Assembly: GCF_048128805.1 (NCBI RefSeq) | Contig: NC_135998.1 | Span: 15,971,656-16,035,655 of the forward strand | Direction of reading: 5' to 3' | DNA from: Centroberyx gerrardi | Lineage: Eukaryota; Chordata; Actinopteri; Beryciformes; Berycidae | DNA length: 64,000 bases | In this document: piece by piece, positions 45,600 through 56,335 of the stretch | Position numbering within the stretch: position 1 is the stretch's first letter | How the letters are laid out: the number at the start of each line of letters is the position of its first letter | Notes under the pieces: model-generated | What the model was told of the DNA's origin: nothing | What the model saw: only the letters and a program-made list of their open reading frames with translations | Databases searched by the model: none | Program-made: the position numbers and the translations under genes

Positions 45600-47235
45600 T
45601 TAAAACTTGTTTCCTTGTGGTTGCAGTAGTTGGAGCTTTGGTAAATATGTCAGACCTGTTTGTCTTCATTGAAGCCTGACTATTTCACAACTGCTGCAAC
45701 CTGTTCCTCTAGAAGAAAAGAAAAGAAAATTCATAGGGTGGCTGTTTAATTTCCAAATGGTGGTTGTAGTAGTAGTAGTGAGAACGGTCTGAGCAGACAC
45801 TTAACTAATTCATAGTATTCCCATGATGTCACATGCATTTCCTACCAATATGGCGCTTTACAATACACACAGCTCATTGGTTGTGGCTGTCATTTGATTG
45901 TAATCACCTGCTATTTTCCTACCAAGATGGCCGTGTGCTGATTGAACAGAGTACTATGAATAGTATGGATTTGGACCTAACAATCAGTGTGCCAGGCTGG
46001 GACATTTCTGGGGATACCCCCCACCCCTAATGCCTCATATAATACACAATTGTAACTCAATACTCATTGCCACCTTACTCCAAATGGATGAATCTCATCC
46101 TACCTAGTTTGGCTTTCTCACCTCAGCTGCAATGCCTCTAGCCTAGCCACCTCCACTTATTTAGTCATTTGCAAGACATGACCTCTTTCTGTAATGTTAA
46201 ACACAAGTTGATGAGGTTAATTTCCAGTGCCAAAAAAAGTAGTGAAAACATTTACAAGTGTTATCCAAGGGTGTCTGTACACCTTGAGACAAGTTAGTCA
46301 AAGTTACAGATGTAGTCCTGTCTTCACTGATGCGCATCATCCTTGCTGTTTTGTAAGTCAAATGCAGTTCTTTCACAGTAGCAGCAAGGGTCACAGCTTA
46401 GACAAAATGGATTCTGCGTAGGTTTCATGGCCCTTTCAGAGAATCACAAGGGTGGACTTCTAGAGAAATCTATTAGTATCGGTTCACCTGCTTCCTGGCA
46501 TATCTGTTCAGCTACATAGGTTACACTCATTGAGGATGTCGATATTTATTGATAGCCTTCTATAAAACAACTGCAGTAACAAGTTGTTATGTGAAAGTCC
46601 CACATAAGTTTAGATGATGAGGATTAAGTCTTCCCTTAGTTTTTTTACAGTCAGTGTTTCAGTTCTGGCCCTGAAACACTGACTGGCATCTCGGGTGCCA
46701 GATGGTCGTGGTTATTAAACTGAAGTGGTTCAAGCGCTCAGGAAATGATGAGGGAGAGGTGCACCCCAAATGGATGAACTGGGTACCAGGACTAACTAAA
46801 CATCCTCGCTGGTCGTTGGAAGATGTGACGGAGCGAGCAAAAGGATACATGTGTGGTAAGCCGAGCGTGCTGTTCACGATATAGGTCACCGGCAGTAAAT
46901 GAAATGAGGGACTGCCCCTGGCACGGCGCAAAACCATGCGCTGATATAGCAAATGGCGACAGTCTAGCTCGAGTTCTGGGTTGGCGGGTACGCATGCGCG
47001 ACTGTCTAACTATTGCCGTAAATATTACAGTTTCTCTGGGTGCGATGCACCCACCTAAACCTATCACCTATTTCAGAAAAGAAGTTAATGGTTTAGGAAC
47101 AAGAAGGAAAACAATAAGTGCGGATTTTGGGTTTCTGTTGTACGTCTACAACAAGTGCCCAATTGCAACCCATTCATATCATGGAGCCGTGACCAGGTCA
47201 CTGAGCACAATTTTGACACCGCGGTCAAGCTAGCC
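45600..47235. other. Repeat-rich spacer
   Basis: No gene recognised. It contains two direct YY1-like blocks near 45838 and 45915, a perfect hairpin at 46648-46685 and an unassigned open frame at 46702-46884 with no domain. Confidence 0.4.
46648..46685. repeat. Perfect 15-bp hairpin
   Basis: CAGTCAGTGTTTCAG (46648-46662) and CTGAAACACTGACTG (46671-46685) are exact reverse complements with an 8-base loop TTCTGGCC. Confidence 0.85.
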
Positions 47236-50200
47236 GCCCCTAAATTTGGAGTGCACGCGTATTCTCACCTTTATGGCAAATGCATTGAAACGGCCCAGAG
47301 CGAGCTGACAGGGAGAGTTAGCGACTTTATTCTGTCAGGTTTCTCACTTGCCAAAGACAAGTGTTGCAGTATGAAACTCTTACCTGAAGTGAGGCTATGA
47401 CATGTTTATTCTACCCGAGCACACCAAATACAATTTATCAAATTGCGTCGCACTTGGCGCAAGGATACACATGTGACTACGTTCGGTTTTCAAAATAAGG
47501 TGTTAACACAGGGTATATACAAAAAACATATATGGAAATTAGATTAATTGGATTATATTCACAGGAAGCATAAAGCATGTTATCAGTGTCCCTTGTAAAT
47601 TAAAACATCCCACTAAATTGTGAGGGGCATTACTTTATTCTTTGATTTTGGGTTGCAAGAAAAAATAATCCTGACAATGACTGATTTGAGTTCAGGACAA
47701 CCCTGCCTGCATACTAACTCAAAATCAAGCATTTTTACTGTATCATTTTAGAGAATTTCAAAGTTAAAGTCCCACATTTGTACCTTCAAATGGCTTCCTT
47801 TCTAAAACTTGGGGTGCTGTAAAAACACATTGCTCCTAAGTTCTGACAAAGACTGATATATTTGAGATCAGGACAACTCTGACTACACACCAACTCAAAA
47901 TCAAGCATTTTTACTGTATCAATTTAGAGAATTTCAAAGTTAAAGTCTCACATTTGTATGTTGAAATGACTTTATGTCTGAAACTTGGGGTGCTGTGAAC
48001 ACACATTGCTCCATAATTTCTGACAATGACTGATATATTTGTGTTCAGGATAACCCTGACTATACACTAACCCAAAATCAAGCATTTTCACTGTATCATT
48101 TTAGAGAATTTACAAATTAAAAGTCCCACATTTGTACATTGAAATGGCTTCCTTTCTGAAACTGAGGTGCTGTAAAACCAAATTGCGCCATAAGTTCTGA
48201 CAGTGGCTGATATATTTGTGTTCAGGATAACCCTGACTACACACTAACCCAAAATCAAGCATTTTTATCATTTTAGAGAATTTCAAAGTTAAAGTCCCAC
48301 ATTTGTACATTGAAATGGCTTCCTTTCTGAAACTTGAGGTGGTGTAAAAACACATTGCTCCATAAGTTCTGACAATGACTGATATATTTGAGTTCAGGAA
48401 AGCAAAAGAAAACCAAAATAAATAAATAAATAAATAACCAAAACAAAAAATAATAATAAAAAGAATACATACTCCAAATCAAGCATTTTTACTCTAACCC
48501 TAACCATTAGATCAAACTGTGAAATGCTACTGTCTGCCATTGTCTGTCTTAATATAAAAAAAAGTAAAGTGTATCAAAGCCATCAGACACAGAGAGAGCT
48601 GGACCACCTGCGGGGAAAAACACGTTTAGATTGCTAGCCTTAACAAATGGAGCAATGTGTTTTTAAAGCACCCCAAGTTTCAGACTTAAAGCCATTTCAA
48701 CGTACAAATGTGGGACTTTAACTTTGAAATTCTCTAAAATGATACAGTAAAAATGCTTGATTTTGGGTAAGTGTGTAGTCAGAGTTGTCCTGAATACAAC
48801 CATATCAGTCATTGTCAGAACTTATGGAGCAATGTGCTTTTACAGCACCCCAAGTTTCAGACATTAAGTCATTTCAATGTAAAAATGTGAGACTTTGAAA
48901 TTCTCTAAAATGATACAGTAAAAATGCTTGATTTTGGGTTAGTGTATAGTCAGGGTTATCCTGAACTCAAATATATCAGTCATTGTCAGAACTAATGGAG
49001 CAATGTGTTTTTACAGCACCTCCAGTTTCAGAAAGGAAGCCATTTCAATGTACAAATGTGTGACTTTAACTTTGAAATTCTCTAAAATGATACAGTAAAA
49101 ATGCTTGATTTTGGGTTAGTGTGTAGTCAGGGTTATCCTGAACACAAATATATCAGCCACTGTCAGAACTTATGGAGCAATTTGGTTTTACAGCACCTCA
49201 GTTTCAGAAAGGAAGCCATTTCAAGGTACAAATGTGGGACTTTTAATTTGTAAATTCTCTAAAATGATACAGTGAAAATGCTTGATTTTGGGTTAGTGTA
49301 TAGTCAGGGTTATCCTGAACACAAATATATCAGTCATTGTCAGAAATTATGGAGCAATGTGTGTTCACAGCACAGACATAAAGTCATTTCAATGTACAAA
49401 TGTGAGACAAAAGTTGAGATGAAACGGCATTTCGAGAGTATCTAACTTCCGTATCGTGACGTATTTCCGAGTGAAACAGGAAAGACAGGCGGGACATAAC
49501 GTTGGGAGGAATTTGATTTGAACGTTGAAAAGTGGGTGTGTCATAACACCCGAAGACACACCGAAGTACCGTGCTGTTGCTAGCTAGCTAACTAATGAAT
49601 CTTAGCCTCTTAGCTCTGTGTGCTAAAAGTTGAAGATTGATTGATGGGTGGATGTCATGATATTATTGGTTGAAATTAGTTACGGGCATGCTTACGTAAG
49701 CACACGGCATATTTTGTTTTACAGGAAGAAAACATGATTGAATTTTGATATAAGAATACAATGAAATTGATTTTTGGTATTTTTTTTGGCATATATTGTT
49801 AAATAGGTGCACAGTATGACCGGGGATGTGATCTAAAAGGGTTAAAAAGGCATTTTTCATTTCATCTCGTCTTTAACTTTGAAATTCTCTAAATTGATAC
49901 AGTAAAAATGCTTGATTTTGAGTTGGTGTGTAGTCAGAGTTGTCCTGATCTCAAATATATCAGTCTTTGTCAGAACTTAGGAGCAATGTGTTTTTACAGC
50001 ACCCCAAGTTTTAGAAAGGAAGCCATTTGAAGGTACAAATGTGGGACTTTAACTTTGAAATTCTCTAAAATGATACAGTAAAAATGCTTGATTTTGAGTT
50101 AGTATGCAGGCAGGGTTGTCCTGAACTCAAATCAGTCATTGTCAGGATTATTTTTTCTTGCAACCCAAAATCAAAGAATAAAAAAATTGTATAAAATAAA

Positions 50201-50405
50201 TTGTATTTGGTGTGCTCGGGTAGAATAAAGATGTCATAGCCTCACTTCAGGTAAGAGTTTCATACTGCAACACTTGTCTTTGGCAAGTGAGAAATCTGAC
50301 AGAATAAAGTCGCTAACTCTCCCTGTCAGCTCGCTCTGGGCCGTTTCAATGCATTTGCCATAAAGGTGAGAATACGCGTGCACTCCAAATTTAGGGACGG
50401 CTGGT
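47236..50405. mobile_element. Large foldback structure: inverted 176-bp satellite with inverted ends
   Basis: The ends are inverted copies of about 165 bp: 47236-47400 (starting CCTAAATTTGGAGTGCACGC, ending ACCTGAAGTGAGGCTATGAC) and its complement at about 50235-50397. Between them are tandem units of about 176 bp. Forward units have their ATCAAGCATTTTTACTG anchor near 47721, 47896, 48073 and 48251, with a partial unit near 48475. Reverse-complement units have the anchor near 48753, 48923, 49101, 49277, 49907 and 50083. A spacer at about 48490-48640 separates the arms. The right arm is interrupted at 49409-49871 by another element. No transposase was recognised. Confidence 0.85.
49409..49871. 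mobile_element. Insertion of about 463 bp in the satellite array
   Basis: The anchor spacing jumps from 176 to 630 bases here, and the satellite sequence breaks at TGTGAGAC|... and resumes at |TTTAACTTTG. The insert has weak inverted ends (GAGATGAAACGGCATTT against AAATGAAATGAGATG-type complement) and no recognisable ORF, as for a MITE. Confidence 0.7.
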
Positions 50406-52200
50406 TTGACCACGGAGTTGCGAGTGACAGCTAGTTTGACCGCAGTAATTTTGACGCGACTTGATTCAGTGCGATTACACAAATGGGATTTACTGCAAAT
50501 CATTTGCACGACGTTGCGGCTGATGCTGATGTTCTTTCTGTTCAGGCTCTGTGATTTAACTGAACATAATGCCGACAGGTTATTTCTTGAACGATCTAAG
50601 CATTGATCACGTTAACACCAGAGAACACTTTCCCTCCTACACTATTCATCTCAATGTAAGACTTGTCAAACCAGATTTTCTTCCTCTGACTTTCTATGAT
50701 TTGCGTATTAGCAGCCTGGCGGGCGGTCTGGCGAGATAAAGCTTTAGTATCAAGCTACAAATTATTACAAAGAACTTATTAAAGTGAATAATTCTGAATT
50801 CCTTCTTCACCATTTTGGCCAATAATTTAGGAAAGTATAAAGTTTGAAAATCTCTGAAAAGATGCACAAGGCACATGGACTGCAAAATATATTGTTTAAT
50901 ACACAGTAAATTAATTATACCAGTTGACAATTTCAGAAGACACTGAAAAAAATAAAAAATATATTTATTTCCATTGGCTCATTTTCATCTGTCTATTTCT
51001 GTCTGTTATAATCAGATAAGGCCCATTTACAGACTATGTATTGCATTTCATAAATATGTACTAGCGTAGTTTATTTGTACAATGAATTTGTTCCTTTTTA
51101 ACACTGTGTACACAGTAAATCTCTTGACAGCAAACACATCACAAACAGCAATACACAGACATGTATCAGAAGGTAATATGGAGACACATGTTAGCACTGA
51201 TATCAAAACACTGGAATTTAAGCCACAGTGAACCAAACTTAATGGATGTATGCTGGCTATTTTGCAACTGTGAATGGTCCCATCTAAAGAATGAAAACTG
51301 TGATGGATCTAATGGATCTAGTGGCCCTTCCTAGTCTATGGAACCCTGCTGTCTATTGTTGAGGACTTTGAGAAGAAGATCAGATTCTGTAAGTGGCTGA
51401 AACTATGACAAAGCCTGAGCAGCATTGTAGTATATAGTACTGTACCCATGTAAGAGGAATACTTAAGGAGGTCTGGTGCATCCTGATCTCCTGAAATTTT
51501 ATGGAATGAGCATGTCTTAAAATGCAAATATGTGCTCTGTGCACAAAAAAATTTCAAACCATCAAAGGATTATGTGATAGAGGCATAATTAGAAACAGGT
51601 AGTAGTCTGACATTGCAATAGCGCAGTGGAAAGTGAGGGTGTGGAGGTCAGGGTGGTGGCATAAACATTTCCCTTCAACTCTGACACGGCAGGTTCGATT
51701 CCCAACTCATAGCAAGAAGATTTCTACTTTGAGTGAAGTTTTTCTTATTTAACGATGACCAAAGCCTTTCCCTAACCTTAACCAAATTGTTTTTGTTGCC
51801 TAAACCTACACTCTTAAAAGTAACACAAGTGTGTGTAGTCCCAAAGAAGACACACAGATATGTTAAAAATTACACATCCTTTCTAAGAGTGTAACTCTAA
51901 CCTTAACCCTAACCTTAAATTTGGTTGGTTTAGTTGTGCAACCTTAACAATAACCTTAACCAAAGTTGTTTTACTTGCCTAAAGTTAACCATTAGCTAAC
52001 CTTTTCAAGTGATGAACAGGGGAAATGCTGTCTCCAATTTGTGCGATTGTCGCATAATCCAATTTGTGGTGTAGGAACGCAATCTTCACATAATTCGTGT
52101 CCACAACGCATAGTCTGCATTTCAGACTTAATAGTCAGTTTCAATTCAGTTTGACGTTTCTCTGGCTGGCATACAAGCAAGCTCTGTGAGGACCTGGAGG
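50406..52200. other. Spacer with SINE-like and CTAACCTTAACC-type repeats
   Basis: No gene recognised. At 51600-51720 a B-box-like GCAGGTTCGATTCCC suggests a tRNA-derived repeat. Degenerate CCTAACCTTAACC strings follow at about 51770-51990 and resemble a common fish repeat tail. Confidence 0.45.
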
Positions 52201-53925
52201 TTATTCAGTTGAGCAGGCTGAGTTACAGCCGTGTTGCAGTGTCTTGGTGGAGCCAATGGCATCCAGGGGGGCAGGACTTGGCTGTATTGCAACATCTCGT
52301 TAGTACAGGGCTGAAGGCAAAGACTGTACCAATTGATCTAGTTGGATGTCCAAATACAGGTGGAGGAATTACACGCTGTTGGATGATGGGGATGTGGCAG
52401 CAAGAAACGTTGACGAAATTGGAGTCAACAATGAACAATTAATCTGACAAATTAATCTGAACTCTTGCAGGCCAAGACTCAGCATATCAAGTTCAAGAGA
52501 TCCTCTACAGCCCATTGATGCTCTTCTGCTGGAGCACCAAGTGCCTCAAGAGAGGTATACTGGAGCACATCCTCAGCTGTTGCTTGAGTTCATTGCTCAT
52601 TCAAACAATTAGATGAAGGAAGCCAAGGACGTGGACAAGTATAGACAGTGTGTTCCTATCAGGGTGGGATGCCAGGTCTCTCTTGTAAAATGGATTTTTA
52701 ATCTCAGTGAGACTCCCTGGTTAACTAAATGATAAATAAAATGCAGAGGGTTTGCAGGCCAGTCTGCAGGGCATACAATCACCTGGACATCAACGATATG
52801 AACAAGAGGCAAGCAGTCAAAACCACTACAGAGGCTGCACAGAGGGACATATCAACCCCAGCTGTCTTACCTGGGTATGGATGACTGAGGTTGAATGATC
52901 CAAAACACCCAGTGACTCTAGATTACATTGATGTGCCCAAGTACATCAGAGCTCACCAACAGCTCAAAATCAACCATCCCTCCATAAGAGCTACAGCAAT
53001 GCAGCAAGGGAGCAGGACCCGGGGCACTGTACTGTCTTGAGAGGAACCATCAACACCCACTACTGAGTTCAACAGCAAGGAGTCCCATTGATGGATGTTA
53101 ATGGAGGGTGGCAGTATTCCCAAGGACTTCTCAAGAAGCATTTCTGTGCTCAGTACTGAAGGAATATTTGACAGTATTGTTGCCCAACGCTTGACGGGTA
53201 CCTCTGGAACTACCTGTAGAAGTCTTAAATTGACTTCAGTGCAGAAGGGTGGAATCCAAAATGACCCTGGATACATTGCACACAGCACGCAGCAATGATC
53301 ACATCATCTAATGAGGGGTACACGGGAAACAAGGGAAACCTGATCATGCTGTCTCTCAGACTAACCAGCCTATACACAGTGTTAGATTAGCATTATGGTC
53401 AGACTTCAGACTTTACAAGTCTGACATCTGACAGTCCTACCAGAGCCTTTACGGTTAACCTACCATTAACATCTACATCAGTGGTACATTAGAGATGGAC
53501 CCTCCTAGACCTTGAGAGGCACATTACCTGGACACAGATATGCTTCAACCCAGCAAAATCAAGGTTGCTTCTTCTAGGAGGTACTCTCATTCCATCCATC
53601 ACAGAGAAACTATGTCATGACTCTCCTAAAGACCTTTAACTGCACCCTGAAGGACATTATGCCGTATCTATCCTGTTTAGTATTCAGGAGCTAGAGTCTT
53701 GGCTGGTGGAAGTGGACAGATCAGAGCTGCCAAACAAGTTTGAAGTCTAGATTTACAAACTACTGGTCTATGAAGTCCCACTGTCGTGCTTCGAGAGGAA
53801 GATCTGCCACTAGCAGGTGGCTGGGCCTACCACACAGCTTGAGCAGCATTGTGTTTTTGCCGGGCCTCTGGGACCAGCCTAGAAGAGTGAAAGTAGCAGA
53901 CTGACTGACTGACTGACTGACTGAC
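52200..53925 (+). mobile_element. Decayed non-LTR retrotransposon, reverse-transcriptase part
   Basis: Broken plus-strand frames read FDSIVAQRLTG, LTSVQKGGIQNDPG, SWLVEVDRSELPNKF and LLVYEVPLSCFERKI in that order. These match my memory of a fish LINE-type reverse-transcriptase ORF (VAQRL..SVQKGGIPG..., TWLA.VDKSGLPGKFK, LLVYEVPM). Many stops and frameshifts show it is dead. Its 5' start shares about 40 bases (GCAGGCTGAGTYACAGC) with the next fragment. Confidence 0.65.
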
Positions 53926-53946
53926 TAACTAACTAACTAACTAACT
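53892..53946. repeat. GACT / AACT tetranucleotide microsatellite
   Basis: ACTG units change to AACT units at the right edge of the retrotransposon fragment. Confidence 0.9.
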
Positions 53947-55030
53947 ACTCATTGTTGAAAGTTGCGCGAGAAGTGGCGTTGTTTGCACTGTCATGGTGTG
54001 TTTCTGCCCCCGGATTTCAAACTGGAAAAACATGGCGGCTCATTTGGAAACTTTCTCTTATATTACGAAAATGGTTCACCAAAATGTGTTTCTGAAAACA
54101 TTTGAGGCGAGAAATCAGCCATGAATGAATCTGTCTTCATTTTACATCGACAACGGCTAGTTTAAAAGTTTGTACACGAGTTTCGGGAGTTTCCAGAGGC
54201 GGCGAGTCACGCTACTTCAAATCCTGAATGGACATCTGCATAGTAACAGGTGTGTCATCGTTCACTTTATTGTCCAATCAAAGATAATGTTTCTTCTGTA
54301 GTTGTCAGGCATCGCAACCTGAGAGAGCGAGAGAGCGAGAGAAACCGAATCGAGAGAAATTGAATTGAAATCAGTGACAGACTATTACAGACTGAAATTA
54401 TTACTATTGAACAACATAGAAATTAATTCCCGGCAGAAATATCTCAAATATTAAACTCCATCTCGCCGCGACTGAGGCTCAGTGGACTGACTTCATTTCA
54501 GGCTATAGTCTACTTTCTAACTCCGGTGCCAGTGAATGTGTGAATGTGTGTGTGTGCATGTCTGTGTGTGTATGGGCACTCAAGACTGGAAATTCAATGT
54601 TAGTATGTTATGTTATGTTTGAATGATATCTCTAATATATTTGAATGAATGTCTCAAAATAGACTGCAAACTTTGAGGCCCTTTTTCTCAAAAAAAAAGT
54701 TTGGTAACAGTCAAGACATAAAGGGGCATAAATCCAATCCTCTGTCCAACATTGTATTAAACTCAAAATGTCTCCACGTGTCAATGTGGCTGAAAATTAT
54801 AGAGCAGGTCACAGGCAGTACAGAATACGTATTATACTAGGGTGTGAAGGCCAAGAGGAGGCCCGGCTTGCACTAGGTCTACCTAGTCTTGTTTAAATGC
54901 AGAAGTAGAAGCTGAATTTCTGCATCAACTGCTGCTGGAGTTTATAATGTCATGCAATACTGTCAGCGCAGGGAATCCACTGACCCTGAAGTCTCACTGG
55001 TGTGCATAGGAGCAAGGACTGGGAGCAAAT
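53947..55030. other. Spacer between retrotransposon fragments
   Basis: No gene recognised. It contains GAGAGCGA repeats near 54321-54345 and a TG patch near 54537-54572. Confidence 0.35.
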
Positions 55031-55800
55031 AGAGGGCAAATGATGCAGTTAAGCAGGCTGAGTCACAGCTGTATCATGGCATCTTAGCATCAGCTTGGGC
55101 AAGTGACAATGTGATGAGCTAGACTTGGTAGCTTTCACATAACTCACTATGACGGGACCCAAGGCAAGGACTGAGCCAACTGGTCCATGAGGAAGTGTGA
55201 GCTGGGGTTGTGGAGTTGCGTTATGGGATGCAGGCAAAGACCACAAGATCTCATGGAGAGAGACCCTATTATTGGCACCACAACCAGTTGCTGCAGGCTG
55301 CAGTGGACATCGTCTCCAACCAGCAATGCATTGTGCTTGTCAAAGACGAGAAACCACAGCCTGAGTCAAAAGTGTCAGTTGGAACAGCACAGGACTAGCA
55401 GAGAACTGACCTAGGGTGAAAGCTCCAATTCTCAGAAATCCTTGCTTGTCCACACCTAGGCCAAAAATTGTGCCGCTATCTGAAAAATTGAGAAATGTGG
55501 TCATGTTTGAGCACACGGTTCCGCAGAAGGATTGGATGGAAGAGGCCAACGAAAGGAGGAGCACAAAATATGAGAACTTGGTGGATTACCAGAGGAAAGG
55601 GTGTACTGCACTGTGTTCATAGGTAGTCTCTCTGCATGGCCTACAATCACTTGTGCATCATAGGCAAGCACAAGAGGAGAAAAACATCAAACCTCCAGAG
55701 AGGCTGCAGAGGGGTCCTCACAATAGCTATAGAGGAGCAATCCATGGAATACAGATGCTACTTGGACACAAGCAGGGACTGAACTTCTTGGTCGCCGGGT
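55030..55800 (+). mobile_element. Decayed non-LTR retrotransposon, C-terminal part
   Basis: Frames include HHNQLLQAAVDIV, VMFEHTVPQKDWMEEANERR and STKYENLVDYQRKG. They correspond to the recalled 'RHNQVLKALADTI...VELTVPWEERMEEAKERK..KYQELV' end of the same fish reverse-transcriptase ORF family. Frameshifts and stops show decay. Together with 52200-53925 it may be one old copy split by about 1.1 kb. Confidence 0.65.
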
Positions 55801-56335
55801 TAGTGCCTCTGATTTTTAAAGACTCAAAACATCCAGTAAGCCCAAATAATATTACTGACAATATGTCCAAGTGTATCACAAGATGTATGCATAAACATGA
55901 TACTTCTTACAATATTAATCTTAATTCTAACAAAATTAGCCTAGTAGAACAACAATACAATTAATAATTTGGTTGTTGTATCCCTGAAAAAATAGCAAAA
56001 TTTAAGGCAAAATAAATAACATCCTGAAGCAGTTTTAACAAGGATACATTCACTAACAATAATACTTATACCGGTAAATACATTTTCTGGCAATAATTGT
56101 ATTACCTGGAAATAGGAAGGAGCAATTAGAAACAAGTTGTTAAACAACTATTTTTGAATAATCAGTTGTAGTTTTAATGGCCAGTCCCCTCATCAGTACT
56201 TAACCAATTACTGTATTTCATTAACAATGGGTTCTTTCCCCTAGAATACGTGGATATTATGTGGCTGTGTCACTACTTTTTTTTTTGACAATTTAGCACA
56301 TAGAATCAATGGCAATAAAACAGCAGCATGTTGGA
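55801..56335. other. Spacer and probable sgsm1 3' UTR
   Basis: AT-rich sequence. A minus-strand ATTAAA (TTTAAT at 56173-56178) lies about 160 bases past the sgsm1 stop and could serve as its polyadenylation signal. Confidence 0.35.

Noticed and set aside
46702-47233. Open frames at 46.7-47.2 kb as exons of a gene
   Set aside because: No domain, no consistent splice chain and location at the edge of a mobile structure.
47155-47400. 81-residue open frame as a host gene
   Set aside because: It is repeated, inverted, at 50.2-50.4 kb as the end of a foldback structure, so it is treated as element sequence.
48488-48512. CTAACCCTAACC as an interstitial telomere repeat
   Set aside because: Only two units, in the spacer of the foldback structure; similar CCTAACC strings near 51.9 kb belong to a common fish repeat tail.
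47640-50150. CRISPR-like regularly spaced repeats
   Set aside because: Units are 176 bp, contiguous and without unique spacers, and the DNA is vertebrate; it is a satellite.
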